A stretch of 64,000 nt of DNA from Rhodamnia argentea. Lineage: Eukaryota; Streptophyta; Magnoliopsida; Myrtales; Myrtaceae. Numbering within the stretch: position 1 is the first letter of the stretch; each line of letters opens with the position of its first letter. Shown piece by piece: positions 13,569-24,672 of the stretch. The DNA is taken from the NCBI RefSeq assembly GCF_020921035.1, contig NC_063155.1, positions 24,173,294 to 24,237,293 of the forward strand, in the 5' to 3' direction. The notes under the pieces were generated by a model. That model ran no database searches. It was not told the origin of the DNA and saw nothing but the letters and a program-made list of their open reading frames with translations. A program made the position numbers and the translations under genes.

Positions 13569-14570
13569 GGGAAATCTAACCAACAAGTCTTGAACATATT
13601 ATATTTTTATCAATTCAATCGTTAATCTCTTCACTTTTTGTCCATTGAGTCTATTCGGCCAATGTGGACACGGGCCGTCCTATGTAACTCAATCAGCGCT
13701 GACATAAGCAACTTTTAATAATATATTTTCTGAATTTTTTATTAATTTTCTTTCTTTTTCCCCTTCTTCCTCTATCGGCCGTTGGCCATGGCCGACAACC
13801 AGTAAAAGCCAACTACCGACGAGGGAAGACCTTGCCAACTTCGGGTGAGGGTTGGTCTCACCGCCGGCTTCAAGAGAGGCTCGACGTCACTAATTTGGCG
13901 AGGACGTCATGGCCCTTGCTCAAGCTTTGGTCAGAAACCGTTAACGTGGATATTGACCGTCTTACATGGCTCAACCTACATTAATGCTAACCATTTATAT
14001 TAATATCTTAATATTTTTAAAATTTTTTGTTAATTTGTTAATTTTTTTCTTTTTTTCCTTCTTCCTTCGCCGGTTGGGGCCTTGGCCATGGCTAGCAATC
14101 GGCTAAAGGCAATTACCGGGGGACGACCTAGCCATCCTCAATGCCGGCTTCAGGCGAGGCCGATCCTTGAGACCGACCCTTGTCGGCCTTCGGCAAAGCT
14201 TGACCTAGCCAAGTCCAGCAAGGTGGCACAAAGGCCCTCACCTATTGGGGTTGGCCTAGGCTTGGCGAGCCTGCCGGGGCTATGAAGAGAAAAAGGAAAG
14301 AAAGAAAAGCAGAATGAAAAAAAAAAGCAACAATAAATTGATAAAAAGTTAAAAAGAAATAAAAAAAATTAAAATATCTAAGTTAGCATCGACGCCACAT
14401 AGGATGGCCGGCTTTGACTGGACCGCCACATTAGCGATTTCTAACAAAATTTAATGGAGAGGACTACATTGGTAATTCGTTAAAAGTTTATGACTGAATT
14501 GACATAATTGAAAAATTTAGAACTAGATTGGCCACCATATAATAGGTTAATGACTTTTTGGAGAATTTCC
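13569..14570. mobile_element. Mutator-type TIR element, about 1 kb (family A)
   Basis: The left end (ggaaatctaaccaacaag...) and the reverse complement of the right end (ggaaattctccaaaaag...) align over roughly 100 bases, including a CAATTCA(A/G)T block. The internal part is GC-rich with Pro/Gly/Arg-type short frames and no transposase. It shares its terminal block with the copies near 28.8, 31.5, 32.3, 39.3 and 39.8 kb. No clear target duplication survives. Confidence 0.6.
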
Positions 14571-15370
14571 TGTGGGCATGCTCAATGCCTACGAGGAATC
14601 TATGAAATCTCATAACTAATGGGCAAAGATCCAATGCTCATGATAAATCAAATCCAGCGCTTGTCGCTCACATTTTATGGCATATCTTGCTGCACAGAAT
14701 GCTTATCTTCATCCTGATGGAGGAGCCTTTTTTGGAAGGCGAAGTTTGTAGAAGAAAACAGATTCGAGCTGATTAAGTTACAGAGACGGGACAGCCTTTG
14801 CTCCTAATTGCTTATAAGGACGACTGAATGAAGAAGCCAATTTACGAGTAATTGGTGATTTCTAGTTCAGTATGGGGAGCTCAATACATCGCCAACGCTT
14901 AACCTCGTTCGTGTTGTACATTGGGAAAAAGATCGACAAACGTGCAAAAAATTACATGGTACAGACTACAGATGATCAACAACCCTCAAAATTCAATCAA
15001 GAAGCCACACGGAACATCAAACCGAAACCAGATACCGATGGACGGCTCACCGCCCCCCCTCTGCAGAAGAACACCCCATTAGGGATGGCCAGGACCAGCA
15101 AGCTAGAACCTGATCATACTCACCTCGATGACCTAAGATAATCTACCAGAAAGCACAGTTAGCCAGTACATCGTTCCCAGTTCAACCTCAAATCGGATGA
15201 AAAGTAGGAACTTTCCAGCAAACAATATTTTCATTCTTACGCCAAAATTCTTTTTCAACCTTGGGAAACCGTCCGATTTGTCTACTGATAGTCCTCATGA
15301 AATTGCAAGTTGTGCCCTCAAGATCTCTTGACCGGAGTTACTATGACCCAGAAGAACATGGCAATTCCTT
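14571..15370. other. Spacer and 3' flank of the TCP gene
   Basis: The right part is probably the 3' UTR of the minus-strand TCP gene. The remainder has no convincing frame, repeat or RNA gene. Confidence 0.45.
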
Positions 15371-16234
15371 CTATTCCCCAGATTCTTGGGAACCGTCCCC
15401 TTCGTCATCTGGGGTTTGTTGCTGGGGGTGATGACCCACCGAGACCGTCTCGCCCCCTCCGCTCTGCCCCATCTGCTGGAAAATCTGGCTCAGTGATGAC
15501 TGAGAATTCAAGACCCCACCATGGCCATCCTGGGACAACCCCAGCTCCAAACCCGGAATCCTCTGGTTGGACCCACTCAAGAAAGTGGGGAAGCTGATCA
15601 GCCCCACGTTCATGTTCGGGAACTCCACCCCTTGAAACCCAAACTTCGACACGTAATTCGAGCTCTCGGCCCCCATGCTCGCCGCCACAGCCGCAGACTG
15701 ATCCGGGTAATGAACGAACCCTGGCCTGATACCGCTCACTGAGGGCCAGACCCCGCTGGCGACAACCTGCGATCTACTGAAGTTCCCATTCGAAATTGCC
15801 AAATTGGCCCTGCCTCCAAACCCAATAAGCGGCCCTACACCCCCCAACCCTTCCATCTTGGCCGAAACAGAGCTGCCCTGTTCCGAAACAGAGGAGCCTG
15901 CTGCGGTAAGGACCGAGGCGGGGACCGTCCCGGTCCCAGTGGCTGCAACGATCGACGGCTCGGCTTGCTGCAACAGCCACTGGATCGTCTCTCCATCGGT
16001 CTTGTGACCCAATTCTCTGGTCAATTGGAAAATCCTAGCCGCACACAGAGCAGGCATCCTGATTCTCCTTCCTCTGCCATCGACCTTCTTGTGCCTGTCC
16101 TTGTTGGAGCTTCGCTTGGGCGCCAATTGCTTCTTCGAGTCGTCCTTGCTCGCAATCACAATCTGGAAGTCTTTGATCTCAGAAGGGTTCTTTTCTTTCG
16201 GGTGTTGCTGCTGATTTGAGCCATTGGACTCCAT
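15371..16234 (-). CDS. TCP20: Class I TCP transcription factor, TCP20-like, 287 aa
   Basis: This is a single intronless exon, as is normal for class I TCP genes. The first true ATG in the frame is at 16234; the open frame extends upstream only without an ATG. Seen: EIKDFQIV at 19-26, then a TCP basic helix-loop-helix domain at about 38-98 ([43 protein letters not shown]), a Ser/Gly/Ala-rich linker and a C-terminal block [10 protein letters not shown]...QIFQQMGQ that is typical of TCP20 and its close relatives. Known role: TCP20-type factors bind GCCCR/GGNCCCAC sites and control cell division, growth, ribosomal-protein genes and nitrate responses in the nucleus. The DRHKKV in place of the more usual DRHTKV is a small change in the basic region. 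The class is certain; the TCP20 name is by resemblance of the C-terminus and could be a sister paralogue. Confidence 0.9.
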   Translation of the reverse strand: MESNGSNQQQHPKEKNPSEIKDFQIVIASKDDSKKQLAPKRSSNKDRHKKVDGRGRRIRMPALCAARIFQLTRELGHKTDGETIQWLLQQAEPSIVAATGTGTVPASVLTAAGSSVSEQGSSVSAKMEGLGGVGPLIGFGGRANLAISNGNFSRSQVVASGVWPSVSGIRPGFVHYPDQSAAVAASMGAESSNYVSKFGFQGVEFPNMNVGLISFPTFLSGSNQRIPGLELGLSQDGHGGVLNSQSSLSQIFQQMGQSGGGETVSVGHHPQQQTPDDEGDGSQESGE

Positions 16235-17170
16235 GAGAGTGATGAAGCAGAGAGAGAGAAAGAGAGAGGGTGAGCGAATGGGGCCAAACAAAGACGATCT
16301 TCTTCCAAATAGAAAACCCTAGATATTTCCTATGACTTTTCAGTGCAATTTGTGAACTGAGAGAGCTACTGTTTGGAATCGGGACCGCAGAAAAACAAAA
16401 AATTCAATCTTTTTTTCCTTTCAAGTTTAAAGTCACTCCACTCCACTATCTTTCTCTTTCTTCCTTTTACCGATCCATCTCTCTGTCGTTTGACCCTTTA
16501 CCGCCACACAAGATTCTAAACCATTGACTTAACACTGCTCACCAGGAGATTTTGTCAAAGTTTCACCTTCTTGTTCTGGTCTAAATGTGAAATGGAGAGC
16601 AAAGAGAACCCTTCTTAGCTGGTCTATAATCCATCCCATGCTATGGATGAGCGCGGCAACGAGTGCGAATCAATCAGAACACAGAAAATTGGAGGAGTTG
16701 GAAGATGCTGCTTTCAAGAATTATTGCAGACACCATTAACTGATGACAACCATGAGCTGCTGCAGACTTTTCCGCACCAAGTGATGTTGAGAAGACGCTT
16801 TATTTCTTCTCTCTTTTGGTATTTTCACACTCGCAAATATCAGAAGCTTCCGGTCTTAAGAGCAGCAAAGAAGGGGTCTTAGGTTTTGACAGTGTTCGCT
16901 TTTTTTTTACCTCGGTGTTATAATTGGAGGGCCTGGACGTTGAAAATTCAAGCAATCATGCGTCAAACTGTGACTGGGGGACTCAGACAAAAGTGGGTTT
17001 GTCAGTGCATTGATGTCCCCTTCTCCAAGCAGGATTGTACCAGTCGGTTGCTTGTTTCTCTTCCTGTGTGTCGTAGTAAATGGGGGATGCTCCGTGCAGA
17101 AAACACACAGAATTGGCCAAAAGCATCCTATCTCTCCTTCCGACAGGAAACGAAGGGTGAGGAGTAATCA

Positions 17171-17175
<5 letters not shown>
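16235..17175. other. Upstream region of the TCP gene
   Basis: It contains the GA-rich leader of the minus-strand TCP gene (about 16240-16270 on the + strand) and presumably its promoter. I see no further gene. Short + strand frames between 16643 and 17167 have no recognisable product. Confidence 0.4.
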
Positions 17176-17214
<39 letters not shown>

Positions 17215-17243
17215 AACATATACGTACATATATATATATATAT
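17176..17243. repeat. Compound microsatellite (CT)n then (TA)n
   Basis: An uninterrupted CT tract runs from 17176 to 17213. It is followed within 15 bases by a TA tract (about 17228-17243) that passes into TG repeats. Confidence 0.95.
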
Positions 17244-17259
17244 GTATGTGTGTGCGCCT

Positions 17260-17772
17260 GAATGTCTAATTTGAACCTCAATTACTCGGGTTAGATGGCT
17301 TTATTTCAGTAAAAACACCAACTTTAGTTTGAACTTCAATTCTAGCCCGAACCTTTATTTGTCTCGTTAAAAAGCACCAACTTTAGCTCGCATTTCAACT
17401 CTAATCTCATTTTTTTTTTGTCTCATAAAAAAACACCAACTTTAACACGTATCCCAATTTTAGATTAAACTTTTTCTTTTTGTGTCGTAGAAGAAAACAT
17501 AAACTTTTAGTTGGTACCCAAACTGGTCCCTACCAAGCTTTCATCCAGTATCCGCCTAGTGTACATGAAATAACACGTCGAATTATTTACAGCATCATTG
17601 GACGGAAACTCGACGAGGCCTAGATTTGGGTGTCCATTGAAAGTTGATGCTTTTTTCACGAGACAAAAAAGGGCCAAAATGAAGACTTGACACAAAGTTG
17701 GTGATTCTTTGTGAGACAAATAAAAAAAGAAGAAGTTTAAGCCAGAATTGGATATCGAGCTAAAATTGCTAT
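17260..17772. mobile_element. Inverted-repeat element with internal ACCAACTTT subrepeats
   Basis: The left arm repeats a block containing ACACCAACTTTA at about 17314, 17377 and 17430, each preceded by TTGTCTC- or CAGTAAA-like sequence. The right arm carries the same block inverted (CAAAGTTGGTG at about 17694, AAAGTTGATG at about 17640, with GAGACAAA). The ends are also inverted copies of each other in weaker form. This fits a MITE-like element with repeated subterminal motifs. I find no coding capacity and no clear target duplication. Confidence 0.55.
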
Positions 17773-18417
17773 TATGTTTTTTTTTTTAAAAGGGAATAGG
17801 GCCCTCATTTGATTTAGAGCCCTTATAAATAACAAGCTCGAATCCTTTGGTTGCTTCTCGATTTCCAAAGATCATAATTCAGTTGCAATGATGATAATTA
17901 TCATCCGCGGCTCAATTTAAGACATTCATTAATAGGTTGAACTATGATTTCTAGAAATCGAGGAGCGTAAGAAATCGAGAATTTTATAGGGGATCCGAGA
18001 GTAATCTCTACACCATTCGACCGACCACCACAATAAAAATTTTCTCTTTCTAACCATGTTTTGTTGTACAAGAAAGTTCATCTTAGATCAACAAAGTTTT
18101 AAGTCTGTTACTAAGTCCCATTGATTTTAGAGGTAGATAACATAGACATGCCATGATTAAGTTGAATGTCACATGTCAATATATGATATTGACGTATCAA
18201 AGAAAAACTCCTCCTATTCGAGAACTTATATACTCATGGTCTTTAGTCCTTGCATCGATGAGAAATCCCCCAACTCGCCAATCAACTACACCGATATGAC
18301 GGTTCAGTTTATTGCATCTTATATTCACGAGGCATCCTCTTTCGACTTTCCTTTGGACATTCGAGATAAAAATGCTTGCTTATAGGAATCAAATTCTTTG
18401 GTTGAGACTGGACATGC

Positions 18418-18420
<3 letters not shown>
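17773..18420. other. Spacer without visible features
   Basis: The sequence is AT-rich, with no credible frame or repeat apart from a short poly-T. Confidence 0.4.

Positions 18421-18508
<88 letters not shown>
18421..18508. repeat. Perfect (TC)44 microsatellite
   Basis: 88 bases of uninterrupted TC dinucleotide, the longest simple repeat in the window. The read-through open frames on both strands (Ser/Leu or Arg/Glu repeats) are artefacts of the repeat. Confidence 0.98.
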
Positions 18509-18511
<3 letters not shown>

Positions 18512-20595
18512 GCGCGCATAGCCCTTTATTACTCATGACTGCAAAGCACACATCGAGGCTCAAAACATATAAGACGGGGCACATTGAGCTTCCCCTTCTT
18601 CTTGATGATCAGTAGGCCACGCCAACTTGACCAAATCTCCAATCTTAGCCCCGTTCCATAATTGCCGTTCTCATCATGTAATGTAAAGAGCTTTTGCACT
18701 CAAGCCCACCAAATCCTCCCAAGCTCCTAACAAGCAACAACCACCATCCATTGATCAAGAATTTATTGCTTTCCGAGCAGCCAATGAGAATCTTGACGAC
18801 TTTCAACTACAAATCTCTCAACTTTTTTTTTTTTTTTTTTTGGAAAATATCATTTGGATTTGTTCCTCGGAAGTCGTCGGACCAAAGATCCGGGCGATGT
18901 CTTGTAATTATGAGTAGGGTGGAACATATGCATCAATTTGCTCAAACGCAGAGGCTTTCCATAGGTTCTGCGTCACTCTCAACTCGGCACCGCTTCGTGG
19001 GTCCCCACTCCCCTCCTCCTATCGTTCATTAGCTTCTTGACACGTCACCCGATTTCCACCAATAAAAGGTTCTACTTTGCCTCTGATGCCGACAATAAAA
19101 AAATTTTAGTTTTGCCACGTCGTCTGGGAATGTTCGCTTAGAAAAATGGGGCTCCTTCCCTATTCTATTCTATCCTCTTCTTTAGTTCCATCGCATGATT
19201 GCCCGAGGACATGGTAATCCAAATTTAAGGGTAGTGGGTAGATAAGTACTAGGAACAAATATTTTTATTTTTTTGAGTCTCGATGTGCGACGCTGTCAAT
19301 CCGTCGGAGGCGTTGGTCTGTCTTTCGCTGTAAGGTTGTATTACCTACTCGCATTACAGAAAATAATGTAGATGAGAAAGAAAAAGAGAGAGGGAATCAT
19401 CTGGTGCCAGTGAACATGTTTAAATGGGAGTGTTAATTCTGAACTTGCTTAAAGGGGTTTTCCTTTAGTTGCATTAAAAGTGTCAGAGAGCACCACATCT
19501 GTGAATCAAGATTCGTGATGATCTTCATCTTGTTTCATGAAAGAGTGAAGAAGATGCAGTTAGTCGAAGAGGGATTGGACGTTTGCCAAAGAGATCTATC
19601 TTCTCATATTTGGTTCTTGACGATCCGATTTGGGTAATCTCAACCTCTGGTTTCGAACCAAACCGATTGTGCCCAAGCATTATGTACACAAAATAAGAAC
19701 TTTGAGTCGATGTGGGGATTGGCTGGAGATCGATGGCGCACGTTGAGTCGATGTGGAGATTGGCTGGAGATTGATGGTGGAACATGCACAGTACACCTGC
19801 CACGATGACTGGGACGACGGGCACGGCATCATAAACCAGTACCTGGGTTTTAGGAAATGTTTGATGTGAATCAATATGACCACCGGTTTTTATTCTTGGT
19901 TAAAAAAAAAAAAAAACAAGAAAACCGAAGAAGTCTTTGATCCGTTCTGGATGAATTCATGAATCATCAGAACTGGCATTACTCAAAAATCCCAACCCCG
20001 AAGATGGACTGAGCTTCTTGACAAATCAGGATCAAAATGAAGTATACTTTCTGCCGACATCGATTCATTCTTCCTCTTACTTTTCGGTTTTCCCATTTTA
20101 TTCGCAAGACTTGACACAATGCCTCCCTGCCAGAAGAAGAAACTCTGAGAAGCCAAAGCAGCGAGGCAAAAGAAACAAATTTGTAACCAACTACCTCCTT
20201 AGATTTACGTATTCGAGTTACCCATTACCAAATTCCATCCATTCAAGGAGAAATTCATTTGTAGAGAGGCTACACATACCATTTCTTCCAGAAGTTCAAG
20301 ACAAAACCAGGATACCATGAGACAAACCCTGAAATGCTCATGTTTTGTCGCCTTCCAGATTTGTAAGAAAGCGGAACAAATGGGAGTAAGCCGTGAAACA
20401 TTTTCACCACTGGTGACAGACGCCGATCCTGCTCTTCATTCTGTCCTAAGAGCTGCTTCTACCTAATGATACCAGGGTCCTGACCAGAGCACCTGGACAT
20501 TACCCTATTAATCCACTTCAGAAGTGAACGAGAATAACCAAGGTTAGGCATATGGAGCTTTCCTCTGTCGGAGCCACGATCTGACCCAAATGAGT
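18509..20595. other. Spacer, including the 3' flank of the G6PDH gene
   Basis: The last 200-300 bases before 20596 are probably the 3' UTR of the minus-strand G6PDH gene. A minus-strand open frame at 19525-19824 has no family I recognise and overlaps a local duplication. I see no RNA gene. Confidence 0.4.
19704..19780. repeat. Two-copy tandem duplication, 41-bp period
   Basis: The block starting gagtcgatgtgg and containing gattggctggaga occurs at 19704 and again at 19745, with a few substitutions. Confidence 0.75.
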
Positions 20596-23500
20596 TTACT
20601 GCTCCATCCCGAGGTCACCCCAACGGACCTTGTATCTTGCTGCAAGATAGTGGGCCCCAACTGGGCCCCGGCTTCCATGAGGGTAGTACTCGGGGATCAT
20701 CTTCTTCTCCTCAAGTTCGTTCAACACCGGCGTGAAGAGTGACCAAGCAGCATCAAGTTCGTCACTGCGGATGAACAGCCTTCTTTCTCCTTCGATGGCG
20801 TCGAGTAAAAGCCTCTCATATGCATCTGGGATCTCCTTTGAATATCTGTAAAGCACCAGGACAATCATTTCCTTTTTTTGTGTGCAGATGATAGCAGAAT
20901 GTGGTGCAAAGTGCGCACCAAGTACAAAGCCAATAAAGTGCCTAATGACATAGAAGCTATTAAGAAAGTTACCTTGCTGCATAGTGCAGATTTAGATTAC
21001 TCCGGTCCAATCTCATCCCCAAACCAGGGACCTTGTTATTGATTTTCAAATAAATGGCCTCATCTGGCTGAACTCGAATAACCAGCTCATTTGTGGCTTG
21101 ATCGAGATCTGTCCCTATGTTTCGATTATAGAGATTACCTGGCACGTGTCTGAACTGCACCCTTATCTCAGTCCTGTGTTAAAGGACAGCAGAAAAACAA
21201 AGGTAAAAGGCAAATTCGTGATACTCTTTGCGAAATAACTCAAACCAAGAAGTAAAAACTGTTCATGATATCTCAAAACCACATTTACATCTTATTATGC
21301 AATGCCTTTCCAGCTTTCATCAAGAAAGGCACGCCATCCCATCTCGCATTATCTATGAAAAGCGCAGCTGCGGCAAAAGTTGGTGTTAGGCTGTCTTTAG
21401 GCACAGTGTTGTCATCTGTATAAGCCGGGTAGGTGATCCCTCCTTTAGTGTGGCTCTTGTATTGCCCTACAACCACATCTTCAAGACTCAGTGGCCTCAT
21501 AGAACGCAACACTTTGACCTGGTATATACTCGAAATAATCAGTACAGCAATCCATCCAAAAACACAAAAGCAAAATTAGGTTTCCGTTTAAGTACCTTTT
21601 CATTCCTGATATCCTCAGCATCCAAACTCACAGGAGTTTCCATTGCAAAGAGTGCAAGCATTTGGAGCAGGTGATTTTGCATGATATCTCTTATAATCCC
21701 GTAGTGGTCAAAGTACCTGAAACACACAGTGGCATTTAAGCAAACCTTAAGCTTAAGCAGTAGATTGACTAAAAGCCCACAGACAAAGAAACATACCCTC
21801 CACGTCCTTCCGTGCCAAAATCTTCTGAAAATATCAATTGCACATTCCTTATATACTGCCTTGACCATAAAGGTTCGAAAATGAGATTCGAAAAGCGTAG
21901 AACGGATAAGTTTTCCACAAGCTCCTTCCCTAGATAGTGGTCAATCCTGTAAGAAGCACTCTCTTAGTCAGCTCATACTCAATATTACCGACCAATGGAT
22001 TAGCATCATAGTTGATGAAAGCAGTACCTGAAAATCTGATCCTCCTCTAGGTACTGCTTAAGAGCTTTGGTCAAAGCAGCTGATGATTCTGAATCCCGAC
22101 CAAAGGGTTTCTCGACAATGACCCTAGTCCAGCCATTACCAGATGAAGCTGATAAGCTTGCGCATCTTACAGCTTCAATGAAAATATTTGGCGGAATTGA
22201 AAGATAGAAGAGGCGATTAGAGACTCTTCCACCCTATATACAGACCGTTCGTAATTGTCCCATGAAATAGAAAAAGAGAATCAGTAAAACAAACAAAAAC
22301 TCTCACCTCAGCTTATGTGAGGCATGCAGTAAATTACACAACCAAGTCACACCAATAGAAAGCTCAAACTCGATACAATTGAGTTTGAATTTGAACTGAA
22401 CTACAATGAGTAAGCCAACAACTCGATTATTTTAGATCAAGCTGTCATAATCTGCGTAATAATAATCACAAATTATGAAAAACCATGGCAAATTAGAACA
22501 AAAATTAGTGTTTAGGGCTTGCAACTGGTTGGCCCACTCGCATGATATAACCTTGCTAGTGAGTTGCATTTTTTGTCAAAAGTAATTCTCCAGAAACAAA
22601 ATCTGGTCTAGAACAAGATGATGCGCTCAACTTCTTTTGAAAATGGTTGGCCGTGACTTATTAAAGCGACGCCACATGTTGATTCTGTAACACGAGTTTA
22701 GACAAATAAACTAGACTTCCAAGAAGTATTCAGTTTAGTACTAATCTAAGAGGGATTAGACGCCCTAGCTATTGATTGGACAAAATACAGATAAGATTAT
22801 TGAGTTGTTCTATGTGATGCATTCCACGATAAAATTTATTCTCAAAGGGGGAAAGGCGCCATAAACATGGTAGAAGCATAAAAGCACAAGAAAATTAGAA
22901 CATTGGGGTTTTTGTCCTGCCAATAACTATATCAGACTGGACCCTCTATAATAAACATGTCATGTGGTCCGGTCTCGTTTGACCTCATTCATAAGCCATT
23001 TGCTCTTCATTTTGGAAATGTGCAATAACCTGGTTTGACATGACAATAAAACGACACAGAAAACCAAATTGCCATCCCCACTTTCCCTTTGCATAAATGC
23101 ATGAATATTTTGCGAATTACTAGCAAAGTCAAAAATCAAGTACATTACTAAGATTACCTCGTGCTCCTTCAGCTTTTTGTCTAGCTGCACAAAGTTATCT
23201 TGAGAATCATATTGACCAGAATGATAGAAGCATCTTTTGAGGAATTGGTCCATCTTTTCACCACAGTTCTCCCTGAGAGACAAAAAGATAAAATTTATTC
23301 GCTTGATCCAATCTCCCAATAAGCAAAGAGACAGCTTCCAAGAGAGTCGAGCATCTCGTAATGCACCAAAATCCTCAACAGCAAGGTGGACATTTTAAAC
23401 CGCACAGAAAGAAAAGATAAGAGCTAGTTCACCTTTTATCAATCCGGCACGTGAGTGTCCTGCTAATCATGTTTCTGAGTTCTTCATCGGTCATCTTAGT

Positions 23501-24672
23501 CCGAGCATAACCGAATATAGTGAAGTGCTGCAAACATAGAAGCATGATCACTCAGCTTGCTTTGTGTATGCATCCACAAGCACAAATCACAGCTAAAGAT
23601 ATTATTTTCATATGATTAAGCAAGCATACTTCCAATAGCTCCATACCTCAGGGAGACAATCTTCATAGTACAGCGCAAAAAGTGCAGGAAATATCTTCTT
23701 CTTGGCAAGGTCACCAGAGGCCCCGACAACAGTGATACTGACGGTGGAGCCATTGTTATTCAAGAATTCAGCTGCAACTTTAGTTTCTTCAGATGATGTG
23801 GCTGAGACCAGCCCCTCTGTTAATTCCTTGAAAGGAGTCTCATTTTTTACCAGTGCTGGAGCTACTGCACCTAAATGAAATGATCAAACAAGTAAAGAAG
23901 ACAGGAAGAGAAGTCCCACAATTCACACTCATCAGTCTCACAAGAAGCTTTACCATTTCCTTAAAGAGTGAGAGAATGCCTGCCATAAAGGACGGTTTAG
24001 TCACGATGTTCAATCGATTTCTTTTCCCTATGTCCTAGAACAGAGAAGATAGTAGCCCAACAGGACCAGCTGAACAAAGACTTCCAGATTAACATGCACA
24101 AATACCATCAATTATCTTTGCCACTTGATCAGATATCAAGCCAAACATTCTTAAACCGACCGCATAGTTTCCAAGAGATCATGATAAGCGATTGAGAAAG
24201 TCCTACAAATCTACACAACCACCCACCACCTCCAATTCTGATAAATTAATTCGATTTAACACCAACAACAACATCAGAAATTAAAAGGACATCGTTCTGT
24301 GATTGGCAGCCATACAAACAGGAGATAACTTAATGAGTTGGGTCAATTCCAAGACCGAGCTGACAAAATGACCAACAGGCCGCTGCAATTGTGGCAATAT
24401 TATGCATAATGATAATCTGAAAAAGGGACCAAAGATGAAGATGACGAACCATCTTGCATGTGTATGGCGCTTGTGAAGCATTTCCCGCGGAACCGAGAAG
24501 AAACCTTAGCCGAACAAAACCGCTTCGGAATCGAAGATAGCGCTATCCGCCGATGATGGTGTCCATATATCGACGGCGGCGGCGGCGCGTGGGAAGACGA
24601 GGAGGAGGAGGACGACGACGGCGACAATGGAGTTGCGTATGAGCGACAACTCGTCGAAGAAAGCGTCGCCAT
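20596..24672 (-). CDS. G6PD: Glucose-6-phosphate 1-dehydrogenase, plastidic, 604 aa
   Basis: Ten exons on the minus strand join in frame (1815 nt): 24672-24450, 23870-23647, 23527-23433, 23272-23158, 22233-22028, 21946-21797, 21716-21596, 21518-21289, 21173-20973 and 20845-20596. The enzyme oxidises glucose 6-phosphate to 6-phosphogluconolactone and makes NADPH, the first step of the oxidative pentose phosphate pathway. Seen: a Ser-rich N-terminus (about 1-70) typical of a chloroplast transit peptide, the NADP fold motif [10 protein letters not shown] at 124-133, the substrate/catalytic motif RIDHYLGKE at 288-296, and a full C-terminal domain ending in RWGDLGMEQ. Cys176 and Cys184 (CRIDKRENC) match the eight-residue spacing of the redox-regulatory pair known in potato plastidic G6PDH, so thioredoxin control is likely. 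The start at 24672 is the first ATG in the frame. A donor choice at exon 8 gives HNKMTEIRV where relatives usually have Arg at the Met position. Whether it is the P1 or P2 isoform is not settled. Confidence 0.94.

Noticed and set aside
15371..16291. Longer TCP protein starting at 16291
   Set aside because: The first codon there is TTG, not ATG, and the extra residues read through the GA-rich leader.
18312..18521. Open frames of Ser-Leu or Arg-Glu repeats on both strands
   Set aside because: They are translations of the TC microsatellite.
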